A stretch of DNA of 64,000 nucleotides from Polynucleobacter sp. TSB-Sco08W16 (GTDB lineage Bacteria; Pseudomonadota; Gammaproteobacteria; Burkholderiales; Burkholderiaceae), in contig NZ_CP061291.1 of assembly GCF_018687455.1 (NCBI RefSeq), forward strand, positions 682,001 through 746,000, given 5' to 3'. The notes beneath the pieces were generated by a model. That model made no database searches. It was given only the letters and a program-made list of their open reading frames with translations, and had not been told where the DNA came from. How positions within the stretch are numbered: position 1 is the stretch's first letter; every line of letters starts with the position of its first letter. This document shows, piece by piece, positions 17,105-25,725 of this stretch. Position numbers and translations under genes: made by a program.

Positions 17105-19566
17105 CTACCCCCAAGAGATAAAAAGATCACATTCTTTTCATTTAAGTAGGTAGTGAAAGCATGCTGAGCCTCAAGTCCAATATAAACCTTGCTGGGATAG
17201 GCGTTGTACTGGGTATTGCCACTCCAGTAGTTCCAGCGCACTCCTAAACCTAAGCGTAAATCATGATTCACTTGATTATTGAGTGTATTAAATTGCAGGT
17301 GGGTATAAGGCTCAATTGTTTGTCCTATTTCAATTTTGTCGTGGTAACTGATCCGGTAATCTGAGGTGAGGGATGTAAGCCCGCTGGTCATATAGTGAGC
17401 TGCATCGAGATATAGGTTTTGAGCAACCCAGCCTGGTCCAGTTGGATGCCAATCATCGCTGTAGGCTCCGCTATTTAAAAAAGAGGCGCTGGCTCTAAGC
17501 ATAGCCTGAGTTTGGTTGCCGGCTACGTGATCTAGCGGAGTTTGTTCTTCAACAGCAAGATTGATGTTTTGACTACCGATGGGTTTCCATCTGAAGCCTG
17601 CAGCAGCCATTGGCGCATAAAGAGGAAGTGCGGTATTTAAAGTTCCGCTTCCTGCAAAGACTCTTGAGTAAGCCGAGAAGGTTTTGCCATCATCAATAGC
17701 AGGATCCCCCAGGCGATAAGCAGCCTCAGCTTGAGAATAGCTCCGAGATGTGAGACCTGGTTGACCAGAGTTAGGAACGGTAGTAACTTGATTTCCGCCT
17801 GTAGCATCTACTGAGAATGTCCAGCGGCGAGTCAGATCTTCATGCATGCGCTGCAGGCCAAATAGCTGATTTTGGTTTTCAGCAGTTAAATCATCCGGTG
17901 CTTGGAGATGGTAATCATCGATTGCGAGTTCGGTGTACTTCAGTGCCTCCTCATTGAGGCCAAGCTTTTGATCGGTATAGGCTAGTTGCTTAATAGTTCG
18001 AGAGTCTTCAGGTTGAGCTTGGTTTGCCGATATAAAGAGCGTGCGTGCCTGAGCCATCTGCCTATTTTGATAATACGCATAAGCTAAAGACTCTTGGGTG
18101 CTGGTGTTGCTTGGATCAAGCTTGAGGGCAGTCTCCAAAGAGCTGGTGGCTTCAGCGGTTTGATTTAATTCTTGTTGAATTGAGGCGAGTTGTGTGTAGT
18201 AAGCAACCGTTGGAGCAAGCGCAATCGCTTTTTTGAGATCTTCAGCTGCAATACTGGGATGCGCTTTGAGTTCAAGTTGGGCCTCAAGCCACCAATAGAG
18301 CGCATCTTTTGGGGCATTGCGTTGATCAAGTTGAGTCAGATAGTCCAAAGCGTATTGCGGCTCTTGCGCGCTGATCGCAGTCAGGGCGGCACTTTCAAGA
18401 TCTCGATTGGACATTTCCTTAATATCCATTGAGCGCCATGCTGAAAGTGATTGAGAATAATTTTTAACCGCAAATGCTTGATAGGCATAAGCGCGAGTAT
18501 TGACAATGTTGGGGTTCATCGCCATTGCTTTTTGGTAGGCGTATTCAGCCAATCCCGGCTGGTTGACTTGATAACATTGTCCAAGCAGGCGCCACTCGGT
18601 TTCGCTATGCGGAATTGAAAAATCGCTCAAGAGAGATCGGACTACGCTACAGTTTTTAAGTGCAGCAAATAAATTGGCTTGTATGCCTCTGAGATCAAAG
18701 GAATTCATCGGCTTAGCCAGAATGCCCAGCTCGGTGGTGCTCACCAGTTTGGGGTTTTGTTCAATCATAGTTGCTAAACGGAGAACCAACTTCTTTTGTA
18801 GTTGAGGGCTAGCATCAACAAAAGGGTATGCCTGCATCAAAATTTGAATAGCTTGCGCGGTTCCTCCATCCTTTGCCAGTTGATAACTCAGAAATTCAAC
18901 AAGCTGAGGATCCTTATTTAGTTTTGAGGCAAGTTCTTTGATGTAAGCAGAGGCAAAAACTTTATTTCCTGAGGCGAGAGCAGCCTCTAATACGATCTGG
19001 TCTTGATATGCTTGATTAGAGACAAAGTGTGGAGTGAAACTTAATATGCGCTCAGGCTCTTTAGCGAAGGCTTTGGCTAATAGATCAACCCAGCCATGTT
19101 CGTCATAAGCATCGAAGAAAAAAGGCTTGTTATCAGTAAGATATGTTTGAAGTTCGGAAATATTATTTTCTAGTGCGCGACCCTTTTCGAGCAGTTGGAG
19201 ATCGTAGGCTTTGCGATTATTGCCAAGCGCGCTTATAACGTTGGAATTTTTAGGGGTGTATATCAATTGCGCTTCTAGTACTTCGACTGCATTTTGATAC
19301 TGACCATCAAGGTTGTAGGCATTTGCCAAGTACAGTGCGGTCTCCGGACTCTCGGTTGACCAAGATCTGGCTTGCTTGAATTCTGCTACTGCTCTACCGT
19401 AATCATAATTCGCAATTGCGGATAAGCCTTTTTCCACATGCGGATAAGTTAGGAATTCTTGAAAAGAGCGAGCCTCTTCCGGAGTATTTTCTGCGCTTGC
19501 TATGTGAAAAAAACTTGGCAAGGTCACAAGAGAGAGAAGAATAAGGGCTTTGAGATTGAACTTCAT
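17098..19566 (-). CDS. nfrA: NfrA-like outer-membrane glycan export protein (TPR plus beta-barrel)
   Basis: The 822-residue protein has a signal peptide ending near HIASA. A long helical repeat region (about 40-570) follows, with many TPR-type units such as PETALYLANAYNLDGQYQNAVEVLEA and DPSNTSTQESLAYAYYQNRQ. The C-terminal part, of about 230 residues, alternates in beta-strand fashion and ends in LSLGGRW, an outer-membrane terminal signature with a final aromatic residue. This matches E. coli NfrA, the outer-membrane receptor of phage N4 and export pore of the NGR polysaccharide, though it is shorter (the E. coli protein is nearly 1000 residues as I recall). Its ATG overlaps the nfrB stop by four bases, so the two are translationally coupled. 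Confidence 0.85.
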   Translation of the reverse strand: MKFNLKALILLSLVTLPSFFHIASAENTPEEARSFQEFLTYPHVEKGLSAIANYDYGRAVAEFKQARSWSTESPETALYLANAYNLDGQYQNAVEVLEAQLIYTPKNSNVISALGNNRKAYDLQLLEKGRALENNISELQTYLTDNKPFFFDAYDEHGWVDLLAKAFAKEPERILSFTPHFVSNQAYQDQIVLEAALASGNKVFASAYIKELASKLNKDPQLVEFLSYQLAKDGGTAQAIQILMQAYPFVDASPQLQKKLVLRLATMIEQNPKLVSTTELGILAKPMNSFDLRGIQANLFAALKNCSVVRSLLSDFSIPHSETEWRLLGQCYQVNQPGLAEYAYQKAMAMNPNIVNTRAYAYQAFAVKNYSQSLSAWRSMDIKEMSNRDLESAALTAISAQEPQYALDYLTQLDQRNAPKDALYWWLEAQLELKAHPSIAAEDLKKAIALAPTVAYYTQLASIQQELNQTAEATSSLETALKLDPSNTSTQESLAYAYYQNRQMAQARTLFISANQAQPEDSRTIKQLAYTDQKLGLNEEALKYTELAIDDYHLQAPDDLTAENQNQLFGLQRMHEDLTRRWTFSVDATGGNQVTTVPNSGQPGLTSRSYSQAEAAYRLGDPAIDDGKTFSAYSRVFAGSGTLNTALPLYAPMAAAGFRWKPIGSQNINLAVEEQTPLDHVAGNQTQAMLRASASFLNSGAYSDDWHPTGPGWVAQNLYLDAAHYMTSGLTSLTSDYRISYHDKIEIGQTIEPYTHLQFNTLNNQVNHDLRLGLGVRWNYWSGNTQYNAYPSKVYIGLEAQHAFTTYLNEKNVIFLSLGGRW

Positions 19567-21782
19567 CTGGCTAAGGCCTCTTTTTCAATCAAGTCCTTGA
19601 TATTAGGCTGCAACTCCTTTTGGAGGTCCAGCGCTTCTCTTAGAGTCTCATCAGAAATAATATTGTTCCCAACCAAGAATTGACTTAAGTTCTCCTCGCT
19701 ATTCTCATGCTGAAGAAGTAGGGCATTCAAGGAAGCTTTATCAATGCGACCAAGAGACATTAAGATTTCAGCAAACAAAAATTGTCGAGGGACAAAGTAG
19801 TCCCAAATTTTGTCTGCTTGGGCTTTGGTAAGTTTTCCAGCACTAATCGCATTTTCAAGCAGTTGCTTGGGATCCTCCGTTTTTATATTGGCGTACCAGT
19901 GTCTAAGGCCGACGGTAATTTCACCATGCCTTGCTAGTACATTTTTGACTGGCATCTTGAGCTTGCGAGCAATCGCAGCTAAAGAGACGGGGTCGATATT
20001 GGACTCCGACGCCAAGACTAGCTTGCCACCTTCTTTGCGAACCGGTAAAGCTGCGTAGTGAAGGGCAAGCGCTTGGGGTAGTAACTTGATGATATTTTGG
20101 GGAATGGCATACGCATCCACTGATTCAGAGCTCACGCCTGATTGAGTGGATAGGGCTTGAGCCAATTCCTCTGAATTAATCTTGCCGGTATGAATCAACC
20201 AGTTACCAATCTTGAGACCCCTCGTCTTCTTCAGTAGCGCGGTATTTAATTCTGCTTCACTAATAGCACCTTGCTCAATCAATATTTGACCCAACATCTG
20301 GCGCTCGTGATTCTCTTGTCCGAGCGAGGGGAAGTCATGCATAGTTTTATCCCAAGCTACTCGATGAGGGTCGCCCTGTTTGATAATGGCTCTGAGCGCG
20401 CGCCAATTGGCGATAAAGTTAATGTAGTTTCCCCAAAATAGGCGAGGAATGGACATAAGCCCTTCTCTTAAGCCGTAATATCTAGAGACAAAATAGACTC
20501 GCTGCAGCATGCGATTAATCATGAGGTAGAGATTAATCATCAAGATAGCAACAAACCACTTGTCATCTGAGAATATAGATAAAAAGTGATAAGCATCTGG
20601 CCATAAATGCTGATAAAGCCAGAGGAGGGTGAGCTGCATCAAAATCAGCGTTGCAGCAAAGCTAATGAAGTTCGTAACTGCACCTTTACGATCACGCCAC
20701 AAAAAATAGTTAAGTAACCAATCCTTGGTCCAGCCATGCGTTTTGTAGCCTTGGTAAACGATGCCAGTAATCCAGCGAGCCTTTTGTCTTACGGCAGTCT
20801 CAACCGTATCTGGAAAATATTCTCGGACACAAATCACATTGGCATCCAGAATGTCTTGTCCAAATGGTTTAGATGTTTCACCTTGCAGTTCTTCTGGCTT
20901 GAGGACGGGAAAGCGTACAAAGATTTCTTTAAGCCCTTTTTCTTTTAAACGAATACCAATGTCATAGTCCTCCGTCAGACTCTTGATATCAAAGGCAATG
21001 CCATCACCATCGGCCAGTAATGCCAGAACTGCGCGTCGACTAAAGCAGGTTCCAACCCCTGCACTCGGTACTTGTCCAGCTACTGCTTCACGAATCGGAA
21101 TGTCTTTGCCGTGCAGCTCCGTGAACTCGTCTAGGTAGTGCATGCTGGTGAAGTTGTTCCACTTGCGCTCAAATGGATAAACGGGAACCTGAATCAGATC
21201 TTTTTTATTAACTAGGTAATTAAAGAGTTTGAGCTCCATACTAGAAATAACATCTTCTGCATCATGCAGAATAAACCCAGCAAATTCGAGGTTCGTTTGA
21301 CGCTCAAACTGCAAGATGGCATCTAAAACGTTATTTAGGCAATCTGCTTTGCTGGTTGGGCCTGGTCGTGCACATATGACTTTATGCACATTAGGGAAGA
21401 TGGCGCATGCGCGATCCACATCTTTTTGAGTATCGGGATCATTAGGGTAGGTGCCAACAAAGACGTGATAGTTCTCATACTCCATAGTGGTAGCTGCTAA
21501 CTCAGCCATCTTGCCAATAACACCAGTTTCATTCCACGCGGGAACCATTATGGCTAGCGGTTTTTCAGGGATTTCATTTAGAGCGGTGTACTGAAGATGC
21601 TCATTTTTCTTATAAATTGTTTGTGAGCGCCAAACCTTCCTGATCCAGTAGGTGATATCGATTAATACATCATCGATGCTGCTAAAAAAAATGATGATGG
21701 CTATTGTCATGGCAACATACTTCAAGCCATACATATAGATCGATACAAGATCGACTAGCCAAATTTGAATATCAGAAATCAA
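19563..21782 (-). CDS. nfrB: NfrB-like cyclic-di-GMP-controlled glycosyltransferase
   Basis: The 739-residue inner-membrane protein is a very close relative of E. coli NfrB. N-terminal helices (about 12-36) precede a family 2 glycosyltransferase domain with LAIMVPAWNET, HDAEDV (D174/D177), a TEDYD motif near 270 and QKARW near 333-337, the signature of processive polymerising transferases. Further membrane helices follow at about 370-425. From about residue 496 there is an MshEN-type region (LGQILIEQGAISEAEL, then KIGNWLIHTG), which in E. coli NfrB binds cyclic-di-GMP. A third similar motif (FAEILMSLGRIDKASL) lies near 690. The start is a TTG 2 bases after the wecB stop; the length before MYGLK agrees with the E. 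coli protein. It should polymerise and export a mannosamine-containing glycan. Confidence 0.92.
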   Translation of the reverse strand: MISDIQIWLVDLVSIYMYGLKYVAMTIAIIIFFSSIDDVLIDITYWIRKVWRSQTIYKKNEHLQYTALNEIPEKPLAIMVPAWNETGVIGKMAELAATTMEYENYHVFVGTYPNDPDTQKDVDRACAIFPNVHKVICARPGPTSKADCLNNVLDAILQFERQTNLEFAGFILHDAEDVISSMELKLFNYLVNKKDLIQVPVYPFERKWNNFTSMHYLDEFTELHGKDIPIREAVAGQVPSAGVGTCFSRRAVLALLADGDGIAFDIKSLTEDYDIGIRLKEKGLKEIFVRFPVLKPEELQGETSKPFGQDILDANVICVREYFPDTVETAVRQKARWITGIVYQGYKTHGWTKDWLLNYFLWRDRKGAVTNFISFAATLILMQLTLLWLYQHLWPDAYHFLSIFSDDKWFVAILMINLYLMINRMLQRVYFVSRYYGLREGLMSIPRLFWGNYINFIANWRALRAIIKQGDPHRVAWDKTMHDFPSLGQENHERQMLGQILIEQGAISEAELNTALLKKTRGLKIGNWLIHTGKINSEELAQALSTQSGVSSESVDAYAIPQNIIKLLPQALALHYAALPVRKEGGKLVLASESNIDPVSLAAIARKLKMPVKNVLARHGEITVGLRHWYANIKTEDPKQLLENAISAGKLTKAQADKIWDYFVPRQFLFAEILMSLGRIDKASLNALLLQHENSEENLSQFLVGNNIISDETLREALDLQKELQPNIKDLIEKEALAR

Positions 21783-21784
21783 GG

Positions 21785-22888
21785 TTAGCTTTTAGATTCG
21801 CTTTTGCATGGGTGCCGATGAATAGTGTCTGCAATTCGCTCGCTCGCTTTACCATCGCCAAAAGGATTTTGCTTCGCTTGCATTGAGCTGTATAGATCCG
21901 AGTTGTTCCAAAGTGCCTGCACTTCATTGATGATGTCTGATTGATTGGTACCAATAATCTTGGCACAGCCAGCATTAATCGCCTCGGGCCGTTCAGTTTC
22001 TTTTCGTAAAACTAGAACGGGGACACCAAAGGTAGGCGCCTCCTCTTGGATGCCACCAGAGTCAGTAAGAATGAGCCAAGAATTCGCAATTGCTTGTTGC
22101 ATTTCTAAGTAATCCAAAGGGGCAACAAGGCGCACATTGTTTAGCTCTCTAAGTATGGGATAGACCTGGTTTTTAACCAATGGATTGAGATGAACCGGAA
22201 ATAGGAATTGCATTTCAGAATGCTGTCTTGCTAAATGGGCAATGGCATGACAGGCTTGCTCAATTTCATCGCCCCAATTTTCACGACGATGCATCGTGAT
22301 CAATATTTGTTTGTGGTCTAGTTTCTGTGCTTGAATATGGTGATGCTCAATAACCCAATATTGCGCATCGATCACAGTATTGCCGGTCAAAACGATTGTG
22401 GAGGGTTTGACGTCCTCCTTCAGGAGGGCGGCCTCTGCCCCAGGAGTAGGCGCAAAGTTCAAGGCGGTAATTCTGGTGATCATCTGGCGTAGCCCCTCTT
22501 CGGGGAAGGGGCGGTCGAGGTTGTAAGTACGCAGACCTGCCTCAACGTGCGCAACTGGAATTCTTTGATAGAAAGCAGCAAGAGCGCCAACGAATGCGCT
22601 CTCGGTATCGCCTTGTACGATCACCATATCGCAATGCAATTCTTGGAGCACTTTGTCGAGTTGTCTACGCAGACCAATTGTGAAATCAGAAAGGCTTTCG
22701 CCTTCTCTAACTAAAGTGATGTCAGGACTTATATCGAAGCAAGCCAAGATTTTTTTGGACATCTCATCGTGTTGGCCTGTATGAAGCCAAAGAACATCAG
22801 CCCAAGACTGTTTTTTTAAATAATGGTAGACCGGCGCTAATTTGATGATTTCGGGGCGGGTGCCACAAACAATGAGGATCTTCGGCAT
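21785..22888 (-). CDS. wecB: UDP-N-acetylglucosamine 2-epimerase (non-hydrolysing)
   Basis: The 367-residue cytoplasmic enzyme opens with PKILIVCGTRPEIIKLAPVY and carries VQGDTESAFVGALAAFY, HVEAGLRTYNLDRPFPEE, ITMHRRENWG and LTDSGGIQEEAPTFGVPVLVLR, all hallmarks of WecB/MnaA. It interconverts UDP-GlcNAc and UDP-ManNAc. It is the first gene of the wecB-nfrB-nfrA-DUF4434 operon and lies only 2 bases from nfrB. In E. coli the NGR glycan depends on WecB supplied from another locus, so its placement here directly ties UDP-ManNAc supply to NfrB. No wecC (UDP-ManNAc dehydrogenase) is nearby, which favours ManNAc itself over mannosaminuronate. Confidence 0.95.
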   Translation of the reverse strand: MPKILIVCGTRPEIIKLAPVYHYLKKQSWADVLWLHTGQHDEMSKKILACFDISPDITLVREGESLSDFTIGLRRQLDKVLQELHCDMVIVQGDTESAFVGALAAFYQRIPVAHVEAGLRTYNLDRPFPEEGLRQMITRITALNFAPTPGAEAALLKEDVKPSTIVLTGNTVIDAQYWVIEHHHIQAQKLDHKQILITMHRRENWGDEIEQACHAIAHLARQHSEMQFLFPVHLNPLVKNQVYPILRELNNVRLVAPLDYLEMQQAIANSWLILTDSGGIQEEAPTFGVPVLVLRKETERPEAINAGCAKIIGTNQSDIINEVQALWNNSDLYSSMQAKQNPFGDGKASERIADTIHRHPCKSESKS

Positions 22889-22921
22889 ATTGTGGCAGCG
22901 GTATCGGGATGAAGGGGGTTG

Positions 22922-22934
22922 CGGTAATTTACCG
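22922..22934. promoter_or_regulatory. Perfect palindrome upstream of wecB-nfr operon
   Basis: CGGTAATTTACCG is a 13-base palindrome 34 bases upstream of the wecB start codon. A partial copy (GGTAATTTTT) follows 22 bases away, and beyond it lies a very AT-rich promoter-like stretch (22950-23000). It is a candidate operator for the exopolysaccharide operon; the regulator is unknown. Confidence 0.4.
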
Positions 22935-23016
22935 TGATGATATTTGGTAATTTTTATAAATAAGTCATATATAACAATAACTTATAAGATTATATAGACA
23001 ACCTTTGGCACTTTAA

Positions 23017-23508
23017 TCAAATTTTATTGCGAGCTAAACGAATACTTTCAAAAGTGGTATTTGAGATTCTGACGGCCTCGGCTGCTGCTTCGGCAGCCCT
23101 TTTAGTAGCCTCGGCAGCCTCAGCGGAAGCTTGGATAGAGGATTCTTCAGCTTGATGAGCAACTGCCGCAGCCGCAGCCGCAGCCGCAGCCGCTGCTGCC
23201 GCAGCTGCTTCAATTGCTGCCTGAGCTGAAGCTCCTGCTGCGTCTGCGGCGGCCTCAGCAGCATCAATCACTTGTTTTGAAGCGGCTAGATTAGCTGCAT
23301 CAGACGATTTTTTGGCTGCTACCAAGGCTTTTTCAGCTGCAATAGAGGCACGTTTTGCAGCCTCTAAGGCGCTAGTAGTGAGGAGTTTTAGCGCCCCAAT
23401 AGCCTCTGTATATCGTTGATTCACAACAATATATCCCTGCCGCAGATTGCTCACCTCAGCTTCTAGGCTAAGTAATTTGGCATAAATTTTTTCAATTTCA
23501 CTGGTCAT
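23017..23508 (-). CDS. Alanine-rich coiled-coil protein with polyalanine tract
   Basis: I do not recognise a named family. The 163-residue protein has no signal peptide or membrane helix. It starts with a heptad-like segment (EIEKIYAKLLSLEAEVSNLRQ), followed by a helix of Ala, Glu, Lys and Ser containing about 15 consecutive alanines near residues 103-117. The composition suggests one long helix or a trimeric stalk, comparable in style to AAA-rich phasin-like or phage-tail-like spacer proteins, but this is only resemblance. AAGAGAG precedes the ATG at 23508. It is divergent from the GAF-HD-GYP gene and lies upstream of wecB on the same strand with a 128-base gap, so it may or may not belong to the nfr transcript. 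Confidence 0.7.
   Translation of the reverse strand: MTSEIEKIYAKLLSLEAEVSNLRQGYIVVNQRYTEAIGALKLLTTSALEAAKRASIAAEKALVAAKKSSDAANLAASKQVIDAAEAAADAAGASAQAAIEAAAAAAAAAAAAAAAVAHQAEESSIQASAEAAEATKRAAEAAAEAVRISNTTFESIRLARNKI
23167..23193. repeat. Hexanucleotide tandem repeat (GCGGCT on coding strand)
   Basis: Four and a half exact copies of a 6-base unit encode part of the polyalanine tract. Change in copy number would keep the frame and alter the length of the alanine helix. The surrounding alanine codons are mixed, so the pure repeat is a distinct core. Confidence 0.8.
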
Positions 23509-23561
23509 TTTGTACTCTCTTAATTACCCCTTTCAGTATCTAGTCTTTTTGATTCGTCTTG

Positions 23562-23599
23562 CAAGTTATTTACTTGTTCTTGATCAAATATATAACTTG
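23562..23599. promoter_or_regulatory. Inverted repeat in divergent promoter region
   Basis: CAAGTTAT at 23562-23569 and ATAACTTG at 23592-23599 form an 8-base inverted repeat across 22 bases. A small palindrome TTGATCAA (23580-23587) lies between the arms. It lies between the divergent alanine-rich gene and the GAF-HD-GYP gene and could be an operator serving one or both. Confidence 0.4.
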
Positions 23600-23646
23600 A
23601 ATTTAAATAAATATTAATAGCACTTTTTTAGATTCATAATGAATAA

Positions 23647-24867
23647 ATGAGCAATTCAAAAGAAATCGCATCTAGCCCAGTCCAGAGTATTCCTGCATTC
23701 GATTTGCAGAGACAACGGTTGGCTTTATCAGCTTTTGCGGAAGCAGCGGCGGCCCTAGCGAGGGCAGAGTCAACCAATTTGCTGATTCAAGAAGTTTGCT
23801 CTGCGATTGCGGCGCAAGGACCGTATGTCTTGGCGTGGGTTGGCAAGGCAGAAGATGATGAAAACAAGACAGTCAGATTTTTAGGTGCTGCTGGTGAGGC
23901 TATTGCCTATACCAATGAAATTCAAGTGAGCTGGTCGGATCAGCAGGCAAGCGGCCTTGGTCCTGCGGGTGTTGTGATTCGAACTGGAAAGTCCTGCATT
24001 ATTGAGGATACCCAAGCAGATGACAATTTTTTAGCTTGGCGCAAACTCAGTGAAAATTTCGGCATTCGCTCCGCAATGGGCGCACCCATACCCGATGGTG
24101 GTGATCATCCATTCGGAGTCTTGCTGGTTTACTCAAAAATTCCTAGCGCTTTTGCTCCCACTGATGTCATTCTTTTTGAAAGTCTGGCAAAAGAAATTGG
24201 ATTTGGCCTCAGATCAATTGAACGTCAACATCAATTAGATGATCAGATTCATGAAAAAGAGCTGATTCAAGAGCGCCTTGCAACATCGCTGCGAGCCACC
24301 ATTGAAGCGATGTCCAGGACAATGGAGTGGAGAGACCCCTACACTGCAGGCCATCAAAAAAGAGTTGCAGAAATTTCAATGGCGATTGCTCGAAAATTGC
24401 AATGGGCTGAAGAAAGGGTGCAAGCTCTGTACATGGCGGCTATGGTGCATGACATTGGCAAGATGTCTGTCCCCTCAGAGATATTGACTAAGCCATCACG
24501 TCTAACAAATATCGAGATGCAATTAGTTCAGGGGCACGTAGATTCTGGATACCAAATCTTAAAAGATATCCCCTTCCCATGGCCAATCGCCGATATGGTC
24601 AGACAACATCACGAACGTTTAGATGGAAGCGGATATCCTCAAGGCTTAAAAGGGGATCAGATCTGCCCAGAGGGTCGAATTCTAGCTGTAGCAGACACTA
24701 TTGAAGCAATGTCTTCACATCGCCCTTATCGCCCAGGATTGGGATTGGATGCGGCCATGAAAGAGATTCGCGCTGAAGCTGGTAGTAAATTAGATGTCTC
24801 CATTGTTGATGCGGCATTCGCGCTTGAGGGCGAGCAAGTTTTGCAAAAAATTCTTGAGGCTAAATAA
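23647..24867 (+). CDS. GAF-HD-GYP cyclic-di-GMP phosphodiesterase
   Basis: The 406-residue cytoplasmic protein has a GAF-type sensor at about 30-190 (LIQEVCSAIAAQGPYVLAWVG, then IRSAMGAPIPDGGDHPFGVLLVYS) and a short coiled linker. An HD-GYP domain occupies 210-400. The catalytic residues appear intact: TAGHQKRVAEIS, VHDIGKMSVPSEIL, QGHVDSGYQIL, QHHERLDGSGYPQGL and AVADTIEAM. It should hydrolyse cyclic-di-GMP in response to a small molecule bound by GAF. The next gene, a GGDEF protein, starts 3 bases after its stop, so the pair are co-expressed. The location just upstream of the nfr operon suggests, but does not prove, shared control. Confidence 0.93.
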   Translation: MSNSKEIASSPVQSIPAFDLQRQRLALSAFAEAAAALARAESTNLLIQEVCSAIAAQGPYVLAWVGKAEDDENKTVRFLGAAGEAIAYTNEIQVSWSDQQASGLGPAGVVIRTGKSCIIEDTQADDNFLAWRKLSENFGIRSAMGAPIPDGGDHPFGVLLVYSKIPSAFAPTDVILFESLAKEIGFGLRSIERQHQLDDQIHEKELIQERLATSLRATIEAMSRTMEWRDPYTAGHQKRVAEISMAIARKLQWAEERVQALYMAAMVHDIGKMSVPSEILTKPSRLTNIEMQLVQGHVDSGYQILKDIPFPWPIADMVRQHHERLDGSGYPQGLKGDQICPEGRILAVADTIEAMSSHRPYRPGLGLDAAMKEIRAEAGSKLDVSIVDAAFALEGEQVLQKILEAK

Positions 24868-24870
24868 ATC

Positions 24871-25698
24871 ATGATCGCGGGTATTGGGCTCTATCTCTTA
24901 GCGCTCATTACGCAAGCCACTGCAGTTGGTTTTTCAATTTACTTGCTATTGCGGACCAAGTCTTATCGTAAAACTTTTTCATATCTTTCTATTGCATACA
25001 TTTTAATGCTTGGAAGACGAATTACTCCATTATTTGATTTCTCGAATGATGGCAATCTTAATTTATTAGATGCGGCGCTTGCTGCAATGATTTCAACGCT
25101 TATCTTGTTGGGCACTCTCTACATCAAGCGTTTACTGAGCAATTTAGAGAGTTTAAATCTAACGCTTTTGCAAATTAACAAAACAGATTCGTTAACTGGT
25201 GCACTCAGTCGTCCAGAGACATTTTCAAGAACCTTATTAGAGATTGAAAGAAGCCTTAGAACTAAAAATAAACTAGCGCTTTTGATGATTGATATTGATC
25301 ATTTCAAGCTTGTCAATGACACCTATGGGCATTCCGTTGGTGATACTGTGCTTCTAAACCTTGCAAGATATTGTCAAGCAGAGTTGAGGGTGATTGATAT
25401 TTTTGGGCGAGTGGGTGGCGAAGAATTTTTGGTGGTACTTCCAGGTGCCGATCAAGCTCAAGCTTTCGAGGTTGCGGAGCGTCTCCGGAAACATGTTGCT
25501 AAAGAGGTGCTTGCCAAAGTTGCTGATACGGAAATCCGCATCTCCATAAGCATTGGTATTGCAGTATTTGACCCCGCCCAGAGGCACGATGGTTTTGCAC
25601 CGAACATAATGAGTCGATATTACGAAGAATGTGATCGGGCTATGTATCAGGCTAAAACGGCAGGGAGAAATCAGTGCAAGCTCTCAGTTGGACCCTAG
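24871..25698 (+). CDS. Membrane diguanylate cyclase (GGDEF)
   Basis: The 275-residue protein has three N-terminal hydrophobic helices (about 2-27, 38-52 and 67-88) and then a GGDEF domain. TDSLTGALSR marks the domain start, MIDIDHFKLVNDTYGHSVGD the nucleotide and metal site, and GRVGGEEF the active loop. An RVID sequence five residues before GGEEF provides an RxxD inhibitory site. The end CDRAMYQAKTAGRNQ is typical. It should synthesise cyclic-di-GMP. It is translationally close to the GAF-HD-GYP gene, giving a second synthesis/degradation pair in this region. Confidence 0.93.
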   Translation: MIAGIGLYLLALITQATAVGFSIYLLLRTKSYRKTFSYLSIAYILMLGRRITPLFDFSNDGNLNLLDAALAAMISTLILLGTLYIKRLLSNLESLNLTLLQINKTDSLTGALSRPETFSRTLLEIERSLRTKNKLALLMIDIDHFKLVNDTYGHSVGDTVLLNLARYCQAELRVIDIFGRVGGEEFLVVLPGADQAQAFEVAERLRKHVAKEVLAKVADTEIRISISIGIAVFDPAQRHDGFAPNIMSRYYEECDRAMYQAKTAGRNQCKLSVGP

Positions 25699-25725
25699 TT
25701 TTTCTCGAGCATGAAACAATAGGGT

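Noticed and set aside
23034..23267. Gln/Arg/Leu-rich frame of 77 codons within the alanine-rich gene
   Set aside because: It is the same GC-rich repeat read in another frame and lacks its own start signals.
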